A stretch of 64,000 bases of DNA from Raineyella sp. W15-4. GTDB lineage: Bacteria; Actinomycetota; Actinomycetes; Propionibacteriales; Propionibacteriaceae. The stretch covers positions 2,046,001 to 2,110,000 of the forward strand of contig NZ_CP137079.1 in the NCBI RefSeq assembly GCF_033170155.1. The letters are read 5' to 3'. The notes beneath the pieces were generated by a model. It did no database searches. It was given only the letters and a program-made list of their open reading frames with translations, and was not told the origin of the DNA. The position numbers were made by a program, and so were the translations under genes. Every line of letters begins with the position of its first letter. The stretch's first letter is position 1. This document shows, in pieces, positions 42,326 to 51,185 of this stretch.

Positions 42326-45300
42326 GTGGCCCCCGCGCCCGAACCACACACCATTACCAGCTCTGCTGATTTCGGAGCCAACGACTGGCTCATCGAGGAG
42401 ATGCTCGACCGATTCCGGGCCGACCCCACGTCGGTCGACGCGAGCTGGCAGGCGTTCTTCACCGCCCAGGGCGAGGCACCCGCAGCCGCTCCCGCCCCGG
42501 CGGCCCCGCGCACCCCCGCCGCCCCGGCACCGGCTCCCGCCGCCCCAGCCCCAGCCCCAGCTCCAGCCCCGGCTCCGCAGACCGCCCGGCCGGCCGCACC
42601 GGCCGCACCGGCCGCACCGAAGTCCTCCCGGGTGGAGCGCCCGAACCAGGTGCGGTCCGGCCCCCGTCCGGTCCGCTCGGGCCAGGACTCCGGAGTGCCG
42701 GCGGATCCGCCGAACCCGTCGCTGCGCCCCGATGCCGGGACCGACCAGCCGGTGCGGACGGTGATGAAGGGTGCGCCGATGCGCACCGCCAAGAACATGG
42801 ACCTCTCGCTCAGCGTGCCGACCGCCACCTCGGTGCGTACGGTCCCGATGAAGCTGCTCATCGACCAGCGGTCCATGATCAACAACCACCTGCGCCGGGC
42901 CCGCGGCGGCAAGGTCAGCTTCACCCACGTCATCGCGTACGCCCTGGTCCAAGCGGTCAAGGCCGTGCCGGCGATGAACAACGCCTACGACGTGACCGAC
43001 GGCAAGCCCACCCTGGTGGAGAACCCGCACGTCAACCTCGGCCTGGCGATCGATCTGCCGAAGCCGGACGGCACCCGCCAGCTGCTGGTGCCGAACATCA
43101 AGGCCGCCGAGACACTGACCTTCGCCCAGTTCTGGGCGGCGTACGAGGAGCTGGTCCGCAAGGGCCGCGGCAACAAGCTCACCGTCGACGACTTCGCCGG
43201 CACCACCGTCTCGCTGACCAACCCGGGCCCGATGGGCACCCACCACTCGGTGCCACGGCTGATGAACGGCCAGTCCGCCATCATCGGGATGGGCTCGATC
43301 GCCTACCCGCCGGAGTTCGAGGGGTCCGACCCGGAGCGCCTGGAGGAGATGGGCGTCGGCAAGATCTGCACGCTCACCTCGACCTACGACCACCGGGTCA
43401 TCCAGGGCGCCCAGTCCGGTGAGTTCCTCAACCGGCTGCACAACCTGCTGCTGGGGGCCGACGACTTCTACGAGGAGATCTTCGCCTCGCTGCGGATCCC
43501 GTACGCCCCCTACAAGTGGACCGCCGACAAGGGCCACCAGCACGAGGACGCGATCTCCAAGCAGACCCGGGTGATGGACCTGGTCAACGCCTACCGGGTC
43601 TCCGGTCACTTCCTGGCCGACATCGACCCGCTGGAGTACCACCAGCGTTCCTTCCCGGACCTGGAACTGGAGACCCACGGGCTGTCGGTCTGGGACCTGG
43701 ACCGCTCCTTCGCGGTCGGTGGTCTCGGCCCGGACCAGAAGCGCTTCATGAAGCTGCGCGACATCATCATCACCATGCGCGACGCCTACTCGCGCTCGGT
43801 CGGCATCGAGTACATGCACCTCGGCTCGCCCGACCAGCGCCGGTGGATCCAGGACCGGGTGGAGCGGCTCTACACCCAGATCCCCAGCGAGGAGCACCTG
43901 CGGATCCTCGACAAGCTCAACGAGGCGGAGCTGTTCGAGACCTTCCTGCAGACCAAGTATGTCGGCCAGAAGCGGTTCTCCCTCGAGGGCGGCGAGTCGG
44001 CCATCGTGGCACTGGACGAGATCTGTGACCAGGCGGCCCAGGACGGCCTCGACGAGGTCGCGATCGGCATGCCGCACCGCGGCCGGCTCAACGTGCTGAC
44101 CAACATCGTCGGCAAGTCGTACGGCTCGGTCTTCCGCGAGTTCGACGGCAATCTCGATCCGCGCTCGGTGCAGGGTTCCGGCGACGTCAAGTACCACCTC
44201 GGCGCCGAGGGCACCTTCACCGCGATGGACGGCTCGACGATCCGCGCCTCGGTCGCCGCCAACCCCTCCCACCTGGAGGCCGTCGACCCGGTGCTGGAGG
44301 GCATCGCCCGGGCCAAGCAGGACATGCTCGACCGCAGCTACGAGTTCCCGGTGCTGCCGGTGCTGCTGCACGGTGACGCATCGTTCGCCGGCCAGGGGGT
44401 GATCGCCGAGACCTTCCAGATGTCGCAGCTGCGCGGCTTCCGGACCGGTGGCACGATCCACATCATCGTCAACAACCAGATCGGCTTCACCACCTCGCCC
44501 GACTCCAGCCGCTCGACGTTCTACTCCTCCGACATGGCCAAGGGCTACGACGTGCCGATCCTGCACGTCAACGGCGACGATCCGGAGGCGGTGGTCCGCT
44601 CCGCCCGGTTCGCGTACGAGTTCCGCCGCGAGTTCAACAAGGACGTCGTGCTGGACATCGTCTGCTACCGCCGGCGCGGCCACAACGAGGGCGACGACCC
44701 GAGCTTCACCCAGCCGACGATGTACCGGATGATCGAGAACAAGCGCTCGGCCCGCAAGCTCTACGCCGAGTCGCTGATCGGCCGCGGACTGATCTCGATC
44801 GAGGACGCCGAGGCGGTGATGGACAAGTTCCACGAGCGCCTGGAGAGCGTCTTCAAGGAGGTCCGCGAGGACAAGGGCACCGACACCGCGTACACCACCA
44901 CGCCGGACTACCCGGAGAAGTCCGAGTTCGAGCAGGGCACCGCGGTGAGCCCCGAGGTGCTCAAGCGGGTCGCCGACGCGTACGTCGACTACCCGGAGGG
45001 CTTCACCCCGCACCGCAAGGTGCGCCCCCAGCTGGAGCGTCGCGCCGCCGCGATCATGCAGGGCCCGATCGACTGGGCGACGGCCGAGCTGCTCGCCATC
45101 GGGTCGGTGCTGATGGATGGGCGTACGGTCCGGCTGACCGGCCAGGACACCCGCCGTGGCACCTTCTCGCAGCGGTTCGCCGCCGTCATCGACTCCGAGA
45201 ACGGTGACGCCTGGGTGCCGCTGAAGCACCTCACCGAGGACCAGGGCAAGTTCCACGTGTTCAACTCGCTGCTCAGCGAGTACGCCGTGCTGGGCTTCGA

Positions 45301-46123
45301 GTACGGCTACTCGGTGGCCCGCCCCGATTCGCTGGTGATGTGGGAGGCCCAGTTCGGCGACTTCGCCGACGGCGCACAGATCATCTCCGACGAGTTCATC
45401 GCCTCGGGGATGACCAAGTGGGGCCAGAAGTCCGGGGTCGTGCTGCTGCTGCCGCACGGCTACGAGGGTCAGGGCGCCGACCACTCCTCGGCCCGGATCG
45501 AGCGCTGGCTGCAGATGTGCGCCGAGGACAACCTGGCCGTCTGCCAGCCGTCGACCCCGGCGAACTACTTCCACCTGCTGCGCCAGCACGCGCTGGTCGG
45601 CTGGCACCGCCCGATGATCGTGCCGACGCCGAAGTCCATGCTGCGCAACAAGCTGGCCACGTCGATGCCGGAGGACTTCACCCACGGCAAGTGGGAGCAC
45701 GCCCTGCCGGATCCGTCGATCACCGACCCGTCGCAGGTCGAGCGGGTGCTGATCTGCTCCGGCAAGGTGCGCTGGGAACTGGTCCACGCCCGGGACAAGA
45801 AGGGTCTCAACGGCAAGGTCGCCATCGTCACCCTGGAGCGGCTCTACCCGCTGTCCACCGATGCGCTGCTGGCGGTGCTGGCGCCCTACCGGCACGTCGC
45901 CGACGTCCGCTGGGTCCAGGACGAGCCGGCCAACCAGGGTCCGTGGCCGTTCCTGCACAACCAGATGCTGCCCGAGCTGACTGCCAAGGACCCGGGCCGC
46001 GACTGGGCTGCCGTCCCGGCCATCGCCCGGCCGGCCTCGGCGACCACCGCGGTCGGCAGCAAGAAGCGCCACGATGCGGAGGAGCAGGCCCTGATGGATG
46101 CCGCCTTCGGGCCGCGCGGGTGA
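42326..46123 (+). CDS. kgd: Multifunctional 2-oxoglutarate decarboxylase/dehydrogenase E1-E2 (Kgd)
   Basis: ThDP enzyme of the actinobacterial 2-oxoglutarate dehydrogenase complex. 1265 residues from GTG 42326, chosen for AGAAGG just upstream; GTG 42296 is in frame. Order: N-terminal ANDWLIEEMLDRFRADP motif, an Ala/Pro linker (~45-95), an E2-like acyltransferase domain ending in STYDHRVIQGAQSGEF, then the E1 part with GMPHRGRLNVLTN, the ThDP-binding region HGDASFAGQGVIAETFQMS and VNNQIGFTTSP, and GHNEGDDPSFTQP. Mycobacterial Kgd is ~1230 residues. The stop overlaps the next gene's GTG. Confidence 0.96.
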   Translation: MAPAPEPHTITSSADFGANDWLIEEMLDRFRADPTSVDASWQAFFTAQGEAPAAAPAPAAPRTPAAPAPAPAAPAPAPAPAPAPQTARPAAPAAPAAPKSSRVERPNQVRSGPRPVRSGQDSGVPADPPNPSLRPDAGTDQPVRTVMKGAPMRTAKNMDLSLSVPTATSVRTVPMKLLIDQRSMINNHLRRARGGKVSFTHVIAYALVQAVKAVPAMNNAYDVTDGKPTLVENPHVNLGLAIDLPKPDGTRQLLVPNIKAAETLTFAQFWAAYEELVRKGRGNKLTVDDFAGTTVSLTNPGPMGTHHSVPRLMNGQSAIIGMGSIAYPPEFEGSDPERLEEMGVGKICTLTSTYDHRVIQGAQSGEFLNRLHNLLLGADDFYEEIFASLRIPYAPYKWTADKGHQHEDAISKQTRVMDLVNAYRVSGHFLADIDPLEYHQRSFPDLELETHGLSVWDLDRSFAVGGLGPDQKRFMKLRDIIITMRDAYSRSVGIEYMHLGSPDQRRWIQDRVERLYTQIPSEEHLRILDKLNEAELFETFLQTKYVGQKRFSLEGGESAIVALDEICDQAAQDGLDEVAIGMPHRGRLNVLTNIVGKSYGSVFREFDGNLDPRSVQGSGDVKYHLGAEGTFTAMDGSTIRASVAANPSHLEAVDPVLEGIARAKQDMLDRSYEFPVLPVLLHGDASFAGQGVIAETFQMSQLRGFRTGGTIHIIVNNQIGFTTSPDSSRSTFYSSDMAKGYDVPILHVNGDDPEAVVRSARFAYEFRREFNKDVVLDIVCYRRRGHNEGDDPSFTQPTMYRMIENKRSARKLYAESLIGRGLISIEDAEAVMDKFHERLESVFKEVREDKGTDTAYTTTPDYPEKSEFEQGTAVSPEVLKRVADAYVDYPEGFTPHRKVRPQLERRAAAIMQGPIDWATAELLAIGSVLMDGRTVRLTGQDTRRGTFSQRFAAVIDSENGDAWVPLKHLTEDQGKFHVFNSLLSEYAVLGFEYGYSVARPDSLVMWEAQFGDFADGAQIISDEFIASGMTKWGQKSGVVLLLPHGYEGQGADHSSARIERWLQMCAEDNLAVCQPSTPANYFHLLRQHALVGWHRPMIVPTPKSMLRNKLATSMPEDFTHGKWEHALPDPSITDPSQVERVLICSGKVRWELVHARDKKGLNGKVAIVTLERLYPLSTDALLAVLAPYRHVADVRWVQDEPANQGPWPFLHNQMLPELTAKDPGRDWAAVPAIARPASATTAVGSKKRHDAEEQALMDAAFGPRG

Positions 46124-46320
46124 GGTCGGTGTACTTCACCGATCGGGGCATCGAGGAGCTCGAGGCGCGCCGCGGGGAGGAGCAGGTCTCCTTCGCGTGG
46201 CTCGCCGAGCAGCTCCGGTTCTTCGTCGATCTCAACCCGGAGTTCGAGACCCCGGTCGAGCGGCTGGCCACCTGGCTGGCACGCCTGGACGACGACGAGC
46301 CGGCCGGCCCGGCGGACTGA
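46120..46320 (+). CDS. DUF6104 small protein following kgd
   Basis: 66 residues: YFTDRGIEELEARRGEEQVS, SFAWLAEQLRFFVDLNPEF and PVERLATWLARLDDDE. This is the small DUF6104 protein found after kgd/sucA in many actinobacteria; function unknown, possibly linked to the oxoglutarate complex. GTG 46120 overlaps the kgd stop as GTGA. GTG 46129 is an alternative start that would give the more common MYFTDRG N-terminus. Confidence 0.85.
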   Translation: MRSVYFTDRGIEELEARRGEEQVSFAWLAEQLRFFVDLNPEFETPVERLATWLARLDDDEPAGPAD

Positions 46321-46339
46321 TTCCGCCGCCTCGGCATCC

Positions 46340-46357
46340 CCCGCCTCGGCCGGCGGG
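46340..46357. terminator. Short GC hairpin between convergent genes
   Basis: CCCGCC-TCGGCC-GGCGGG between the DUF6104 gene and the membrane protein gene. Six base pairs, no T-tract; weak candidate. Confidence 0.35.
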
Positions 46358-46368
46358 CCGCGGGTCCG

Positions 46369-46785
46369 TCAGGACCCGTCGGTCCGCCGGCCGACGAGGT
46401 GCCGGGTCGACGCCGGCAGCAGGACGAACACGATCACCAGCACCGAGGTGAGGCCGAGCATCACCGTCACCCAGGTCGTCTCACCGCCGCGGAAGCTCCA
46501 GGCGGTCGGTACCTGGATCAGTTGCGCCGCCAGCACCGGACCGCGGGCGTACGCCCGGCCGGCCAGCAGGGCGTACGCCCCGAGCAGCAGCACTGCCCCC
46601 CAGGCCACCAGCAACAGCGCCGTGACCGCTCCGGAGACCACCCGCCCGGTGTGCAGCTGGCCGAGCTCGTACAGGCCGAAGGAGACGAACCCGAGGGTCT
46701 GGAGCGCGAGCAGGACGGCGACGCCCCGGAGCGGGCCGGGGGCACCGCCCCAGCGGGTGCCGAGGAAGGACAGCGGTGAAGTCAC
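46369..46785 (-). CDS. Four-helix integral membrane protein, unknown function
   Basis: 138 residues with four hydrophobic helices (GVAVLLALQTLGFVSFGLYELG, VSGAVTALLLVAWGAVLLLGAY, a short third one around residues 80-95, and WVTVMLGLTSVLVIVFVLLP). I do not recognise a characterised family. Divergent from whiB1; the 259-bp gap contains the CRP-like site, which may serve either gene. Confidence 0.7.
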   Translation of the reverse strand: MTSPLSFLGTRWGGAPGPLRGVAVLLALQTLGFVSFGLYELGQLHTGRVVSGAVTALLLVAWGAVLLLGAYALLAGRAYARGPVLAAQLIQVPTAWSFRGGETTWVTVMLGLTSVLVIVFVLLPASTRHLVGRRTDGS

Positions 46786-46846
46786 CGCACCAGAGTAGGC
46801 CCTGGTCGCCAGGAGGCCCTGGCCGGCGCTGTTCCGGGACAGAGAT

Positions 46847-46862
46847 TGTGATTGTCGTCACA
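46847..46862. promoter_or_regulatory. CRP-type palindrome upstream of whiB1
   Basis: TGTGA-TTGTCG-TCACA is an exact match to the CRP consensus TGTGA-N6-TCACA. Its centre is about 48 bp upstream of the start predicted from the whiB1 -10 (TAGACT, 46891-46896). In M. tuberculosis whiB1 is a known target of the CRP homologue Rv3676. Confidence 0.65.
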
Positions 46863-46890
46863 AGGTGTGGTTGAAGACTCAGGGACCTCC

Positions 46891-47044
46891 TAGACTGGCC
46901 CACGGTTTTTCCCCGGGCCTCCGGGGGCCGGACACCCGGACCAACATTCCCCAGGAAGGGGGACGAAGGGGCTTGTGCCCCTCGGGTCCCGTTGCGTAGC
47001 TTGAGGCTGTATCCGGTTCGTTGATCAGGGAGTAGGAAATCGGT
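46891..47044 (+). promoter_or_regulatory. whiB1 promoter and long structured leader
   Basis: -10 TAGACT with a poor -35 TTGAAG at only 14 bp, as expected for an activator-dependent promoter. The ~140-nt leader holds a perfect AGGGGC-TTGT-GCCCCT hairpin (46967-46982). GGGAGTAGGAAA lies before the ATG and includes the ribosome site. Confidence 0.5.
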
Positions 47045-47296
47045 ATGGATTGGCGCCACGAGGCTGCCTGTTTGGACGAAGATCCCGAGCTGTTCTTCCC
47101 CATCGGCAATACCGGGCCCGCACTCCTCCAGATCGAGGAAGCGAAGAAGGTCTGCCAGCGGTGCACCGTGCGGGAGGAATGCCTCGCCTGGGCCCTCGAG
47201 GCCGGTCAGGACCATGGCGTCTGGGGCGGGATGAGCGAGGACGAGCGCCGCGCCTTCAAGCGCCGCAAGGCCCGCTCCCGGGTCCGTACCGCCTGA
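47045..47296 (+). CDS. whiB1: WhiB-family iron-sulfur regulator WhiB1
   Basis: 83 residues, nearly identical in layout to M. tuberculosis WhiB1 (84). Cys9, Cys37, Cys40 and Cys46 should bind a [4Fe-4S] cluster that reacts with nitric oxide. GVWGGMSEDERRAFKRRKAR supplies the Gly-Trp turn and the basic DNA-binding tail. WhiB1 is an essential regulator that binds the principal sigma factor. It is convergent with pdtaS, the same neighbour as in M. tuberculosis (Rv3219-Rv3220c). Confidence 0.96.
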   Translation: MDWRHEAACLDEDPELFFPIGNTGPALLQIEEAKKVCQRCTVREECLAWALEAGQDHGVWGGMSEDERRAFKRRKARSRVRTA

Positions 47297-47306
47297 TCGT
47301 CCGGTC

Positions 47307-47323
47307 GACCTGATCGCCAGGTC
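47307..47323. terminator. Hairpin between whiB1 and pdtaS
   Basis: GACCTG-ATCGC-CAGGTC in the 42-bp gap between convergent genes. Short stem without T-tract. Confidence 0.4.
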
Positions 47324-47338
47324 GTCCAGATCCGTCCC

Positions 47339-48787
47339 TCAGAGCTCCGGGACGGGCACGCGGACCATCGCCTCGACCCCGCCCTCGGGGCGGTTGTTCA
47401 GGCTGAACGTCCCGTGCATGTCCGCAACCAGCGTCTCGACGATCCCCAGCCCCAGGCTGGTGGTCTGGGTGGGGTCGAAGCCGTCCGGTAGGCCGTGTCC
47501 TGCGTCGAGGACCCGGACGAGGAGTTCCCCGTCGACCCGCGAGGGCACCACCTGCACCTCCCCGCTCTGTCCGCCGAGCCCGTGTTCCACGGCGTTCTGG
47601 CACAGTTCCGTCACCACCAGGGACAGGTTGGTGGCGATCACCGGGGAGACCTTCCCGAAGCTCCCCTCCCGGCGGACCCGCGCGGGTGACCCCGGGGTCG
47701 CCACGTCGCCGACCATCGCCAGGATCCGGTCCGCGACGTCGTCGAAGGCAACGTCCTCGTCGAACGAGTGGGCCAGCACCTCGTGCACCGCGGCGATCGA
47801 GGAGACCCGCGACATCGCCTCGGCGAGGGCCTGCTTGGCCTCCTGGGAGTTGACCCGCCGGGCCTGCATCCGCAGCAGCGCCGACACCGTCTGCAGGTTG
47901 TTCTTGACCCGGTGGTGGATCTCCCGGATCGTGGCGTCCTTGGTGATCAACTGCTGGTCCAGCCGGTGGATCTGGGTGATGTCCCGCAGCAGCACACAGG
48001 CCCCGGCGGAACCCCCGACGGCGTCGTGGAGCGGAGTGAACCGGAACCGCAGGGCGACGTTCTCCACCGTCACCTCACGCTCCACCGCCTCCCGACCGGT
48101 GAGCAGCCGACGCATCTCCTCCTCGCCCCCCAGTTCGTCGCGGAAGCTGACCGGAGTCGCGGTGACGATGTCTCCCAGGTGGCCGGCGCGACGGTACGCC
48201 GAGACGGCGTTGGGCGTGGCGTAGCGGTATTCGCCCTCCGGGCCGATCCACATCAGCCCGTCACCGACCCGCGGCGACCGGGTCGGGTGCGAGCGGGTCC
48301 CGGGCAGCGGGAACTCGCCGCGCAGCAGCATTTCCCGGAGCACCTCCGCGATGGCGATGTAGGCGTCCTCCAGGGCACCGTTCGCCCGTACGCCCATCTG
48401 GTTGGTGTGCTGCTCCACCACGGCGACCACGGCACCGTCCTGCACCAGCGGGATGGCGTGCATGTCGACCGGGATGCCGCTGGCCAGCTTGTTGTCGCTG
48501 GTCTCGCAGCTCTCCCCCGACCAGTACGCCTGCAGGGCCAGCGAGTCCGGGTCGTAGCGCACCGCGTCACCGACGACGTCGTCGAGCAGCGCGGTGGGAC
48601 CGGTGGTCGGCCGGATCTGGGCGACCGCCCACATCTGGTTGGGGTCCCGGTCGGGCACCCAGAGGATGAGGTCGGAGAAGGAGAGGTCGGCGAGCAGGTG
48701 CCACTCGTTCACCAGCGATCGCAACCACTCGGCGGCCCGAGGATCCAGATCGGTGTGCGTCGCCAGGAGGGTGGACATCTGCGGCAT
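47339..48787 (-). CDS. pdtaS: Sensor histidine kinase PdtaS
   Basis: 482 residues. N-terminal GAF-like sensor domain (~1-150), a PAS domain (~175-285: GDGLMWIGPEGEYRYATPNA, FRFTPLHDAVGGSAGACVLLRDITQ), HisKA_2 box with phospho-His in IREIHHRVKNNLQTVSALLRMQARR, and HATPase (NLSLVVTELCQNAVEHGLGG). In mycobacteria PdtaS phosphorylates the RNA-binding ANTAR regulator PdtaR; that partner is not here. ATG 48787 is chosen because a TAGGCT -10 lies exactly 6 nt upstream; ATG 48778 and GTG 48793 are also in frame. Confidence 0.94.
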   Translation of the reverse strand: MPQMSTLLATHTDLDPRAAEWLRSLVNEWHLLADLSFSDLILWVPDRDPNQMWAVAQIRPTTGPTALLDDVVGDAVRYDPDSLALQAYWSGESCETSDNKLASGIPVDMHAIPLVQDGAVVAVVEQHTNQMGVRANGALEDAYIAIAEVLREMLLRGEFPLPGTRSHPTRSPRVGDGLMWIGPEGEYRYATPNAVSAYRRAGHLGDIVTATPVSFRDELGGEEEMRRLLTGREAVEREVTVENVALRFRFTPLHDAVGGSAGACVLLRDITQIHRLDQQLITKDATIREIHHRVKNNLQTVSALLRMQARRVNSQEAKQALAEAMSRVSSIAAVHEVLAHSFDEDVAFDDVADRILAMVGDVATPGSPARVRREGSFGKVSPVIATNLSLVVTELCQNAVEHGLGGQSGEVQVVPSRVDGELLVRVLDAGHGLPDGFDPTQTTSLGLGIVETLVADMHGTFSLNNRPEGGVEAMVRVPVPEL

Positions 48788-48992
48788 GGCCACAGCCTAC
48801 GCGTCCACGTGGTAGCGCCCTCCGACCCCGCCCGGCAGCGGACCGGGGGCCGCGCCGGCGGTGCCGGACCGGGACGGATTTGCGGTCAGGGGGGTGTGAC
48901 GTGCGAAAATGCCGTGTTGTCCTTACCGGCGGCGATCGCGTCGACGTCGATCGGGATCGACCACCGCCATCGCACACCACAGGGAGGCCCTC

Positions 48993-49067
48993 ATGGGTAA
49001 GACCGGCCGCAAGCGCCGCGCGCGTCGCAAGAAGGGCGCGAACCACGGCAAGCGCCCCAACGCCTGA
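48993..49067 (+). CDS. Ribosomal protein bL37
   Basis: 24 residues: MGKTGRKRRARRKKGANHGK then RPNA. It matches the actinobacterial 50S protein bL37, known from mycobacterial ribosome structures, which ends in the same NHGKRPNA. AGGGAGG lies 5-8 nt before ATG 48993, and a long terminator follows. It is easily missed because of its size. Confidence 0.9.
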   Translation: MGKTGRKRRARRKKGANHGKRPNA

Positions 49068-49086
49068 GTCCCAGGCCGAGACCGCA

Positions 49087-49123
49087 CCAGCCCCCGGGCC
49101 GTCACTGACGGCCCGGGGGCTGG
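49087..49123. terminator. Strong bidirectional terminator after bL37
   Basis: Perfect inverted repeat CCAGCCCCCGGGCC ... GGCCCGGGGGCTGG around a GTCACTGAC loop, followed by TTCGTCGTTT on the plus strand. Lies between bL37 and the convergent rsrA. Confidence 0.8.
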
Positions 49124-49162
49124 TTCGTCGTTTCCGTCGTCCCGGCGTCCTCGATCAGGCGC

Positions 49163-49603
49163 TCACTCGGCCGCGGGCTCCCCGCCGGCACCGGTGCCGG
49201 TGGCACCGTCCGCCGGCCGGGACGGACCGCGATAGGTGGTCCGGACCAGGGTCCCGGTCACCGTCGTCCGCCGCACCAACACCCCCGACGCGTCACGCAT
49301 CGTGGTGGAGATGGTCGTCCGGGTGGTGTTGACGGTCACCTCGGTCCCGGAGGAGCCGCACTGGGCGACGACGGCCGCCCAGACCCGGTCCCGCAGGCCC
49401 GCCGGGGCTGCCGGCGGCTGCGCGCAGCTGCGGTGCAGCAGTCCCTTGATCGTCCGTTGGACGCGGTACACGTCCGCGCAGTCCGGGCAGGCCAGCAGGT
49501 GTTCGCGCACCGCGTCCGCGACGTCGCTGTCCAGTTCCCCGTCGAGGAACGCGCAGATCAGGTCGCGACTGGCCCGGCAGTCCATCCGGTGCATCTCGGT
49601 CAT
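49163..49603 (-). CDS. rsrA: Mycothiol-system anti-sigma factor RsrA with C-terminal extension
   Basis: Redox-sensitive zinc anti-sigma factor for SigR. 146 residues versus the usual ~90-105. The ZAS motif is intact: Cys9, His35, Cys39 and Cys42 ([10 protein letters not shown]). After about residue 80 there is an unusual Thr/Val/Arg-rich segment ([35 protein letters not shown]) that looks beta-stranded or disordered and is not part of the classical fold. The ATG overlaps the sigR stop as ATGA, ensuring coupled production. Confidence 0.9.
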   Translation of the reverse strand: MTEMHRMDCRASRDLICAFLDGELDSDVADAVREHLLACPDCADVYRVQRTIKGLLHRSCAQPPAAPAGLRDRVWAAVVAQCGSSGTEVTVNTTRTTISTTMRDASGVLVRRTTVTGTLVRTTYRGPSRPADGATGTGAGGEPAAE

Positions 49604-50286
49604 GACTCTTCCTCCCGGGAACGTCCCAGGCCCCGCTCGTGGGCGTAGTCCGCCAACAGGTCACGCAGCTGCTTGCGGCCGCGGTTGATCCGGCTCATCA
49701 CCGTACCGATCGGGGTGCCCATGATCTCGGCGATCTCCTTGTAGGAGAACCCCTCGACATCGGCCAGATAGACAGCCATCCGCCGCTCGGGACTCAACTG
49801 GGCCAGGGCGTCACTGACGTCACCGTCCGGGATCCGTTCCAGCGCCTCGGTCTCGGCCGACTTCAGCCCGGTCGAGTCGTGGTCGGCGGCCCGGGCGATC
49901 TGCCAGTCCTCGACCTCCTCACCACCACTGATCTGGGGGCGGCGCTGCTGCTTGCGGTAGGTGTTGATGTAGCTGTTGGTGAGGATCCGGTACAACCACG
50001 CCTTGATGTTGGTGCCCGGCCGGTACTGGTGGAACGAGGCGAACGCCTTCGCGTACGCGTCCTGCACCACGTCCTCGGCGTCGGCGGCGTTGCGCGTCAT
50101 CCGCAGCGCCGCGCCGTACAGCTGGTCGAGGTAGGGCATCGCCTCGCGCTCGAACCGTGCGGCGCGTTCCTCCGGGGTCTCGGTCGCCGGGTCGATCCCG
50201 GCCACGTCCGCATCCGGCGGGGCCACGAGGGCGGACCCGTCGGCATACGCCTCGTCGGCGGTGTCGTCGGTCTGGGGCTCGGTCAT
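49600..50286 (-). CDS. sigR: ECF sigma factor SigR/SigH (thiol-oxidative stress)
   Basis: 228 residues. Region 2: [37 protein letters not shown] and [20 protein letters not shown]. Region 4: [44 protein letters not shown]. The N-terminal 40 residues are acidic and unconserved. ATG 50286 follows a TAGGCT -10 by 8 nt. I did not find a clear GGAAT-N18-GTT autoregulatory promoter. Partner rsrA overlaps by 4 nt. Confidence 0.94.
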   Translation of the reverse strand: MTEPQTDDTADEAYADGSALVAPPDADVAGIDPATETPEERAARFEREAMPYLDQLYGAALRMTRNAADAEDVVQDAYAKAFASFHQYRPGTNIKAWLYRILTNSYINTYRKQQRRPQISGGEEVEDWQIARAADHDSTGLKSAETEALERIPDGDVSDALAQLSPERRMAVYLADVEGFSYKEIAEIMGTPIGTVMSRINRGRKQLRDLLADYAHERGLGRSREEES

Positions 50287-50395
50287 CAGTTCCGAGCCTA
50301 GCCGCTTCCGCACCCCCACGGCCGGAAGAGGCCGCAGTGCCGGATGGTCGAGGAGGGCTGTGCTCACGCTGACTGGAACGACCGGGCCGGCCGGT

Positions 50396-51124
50396 CTATT
50401 CCCCCGGCCCGTCCTCCCCAGGCTCCGCCGCCTCCGGCAGCAGCGGCGCGACCAGGTCCGGGGAGTTGTTCGCGACCTTGCCGACCGCGGGCGAGACCGG
50501 GTGGCCGGTGATCCCGGCGCCGGGATCACCGGCCAGCAACCCGGCGATCTGCTCGCGGTCCTGCAGGTCGCGGTCGAGCCAGGCATCACGCACCTCCGGT
50601 CGGACGGGCACCGGCATCCGCTCGTGGATCCGGCCCAGGTCATCGGTCGCCGCGGTGGTGAGCACCGCACAACTGATGAGCATCCGCCCGGGATCGTCCT
50701 TCGCCAGCCGGTCGTCGAACCAGACCTCCCACAGCCCGGCCATCGCCAGCGGCCGCCCGTCGGCCCGATGGATGAACCATGGCCGGCGCTGCGAGCCTGC
50801 CTTCTCCCACTCGTAGTACCCGTCGGCCGGCAACAGACAGCGCCGGCGCAGATAGGCCGACCGGAATGCCGGCTTGGCGCCGGCAGTCTCGGCGCGGGCG
50901 TTGATCAGCCGGGCGGCGCCGGCGGGATCCTTCGCCCAGGACGGCACCAGACCCCAGCGCATCGGCACCAGGGACCGTACGCCGCGCCGTTCGACCACCG
51001 CCCGGACGACATCGGTCGGCGCCACGTTCCAGGACGGCCCGGGCACCCCGGCGACGACCTCGGTGATCTCGAACTCATCCACCAGGTCGTCCACCCGGGC
51101 ACTCGACGCGTACCGGCCGCACAT
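50396..51124 (-). CDS. SRAP/HMCES-family abasic-site protein (YedK-like)
   Basis: Forms a covalent cross-link with abasic sites in single-stranded DNA. 242 residues. The initiator Met is followed by the catalytic Cys2 ([13 protein letters not shown]). [17 protein letters not shown] and IHERMPVPV carry the conserved Asn, Glu and His. ATG 51124 is required so that Cys2 becomes N-terminal after Met removal; the open frame continues upstream. Divergent from the DoxX-like gene. Confidence 0.94.
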   Translation of the reverse strand: MCGRYASSARVDDLVDEFEITEVVAGVPGPSWNVAPTDVVRAVVERRGVRSLVPMRWGLVPSWAKDPAGAARLINARAETAGAKPAFRSAYLRRRCLLPADGYYEWEKAGSQRRPWFIHRADGRPLAMAGLWEVWFDDRLAKDDPGRMLISCAVLTTAATDDLGRIHERMPVPVRPEVRDAWLDRDLQDREQIAGLLAGDPGAGITGHPVSPAVGKVANNSPDLVAPLLPEAAEPGEDGPGE

Positions 51125-51185
51125 GTGCCCACCGTAACGGCGTGGCCCGGTTGGCCTCCAGACCCCGGGGCAGTAAGAATGAGGC

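Noticed and set aside
42163-42369. A 68-codon plus-strand frame overlapping the kgd start
   Set aside because: Wrong frame relative to kgd, overlaps the likely promoter and start, no motif.
42167-46072. A 1301-codon minus-strand open frame opposite kgd
   Set aside because: Antisense to a clear Kgd protein; low-complexity translation only.
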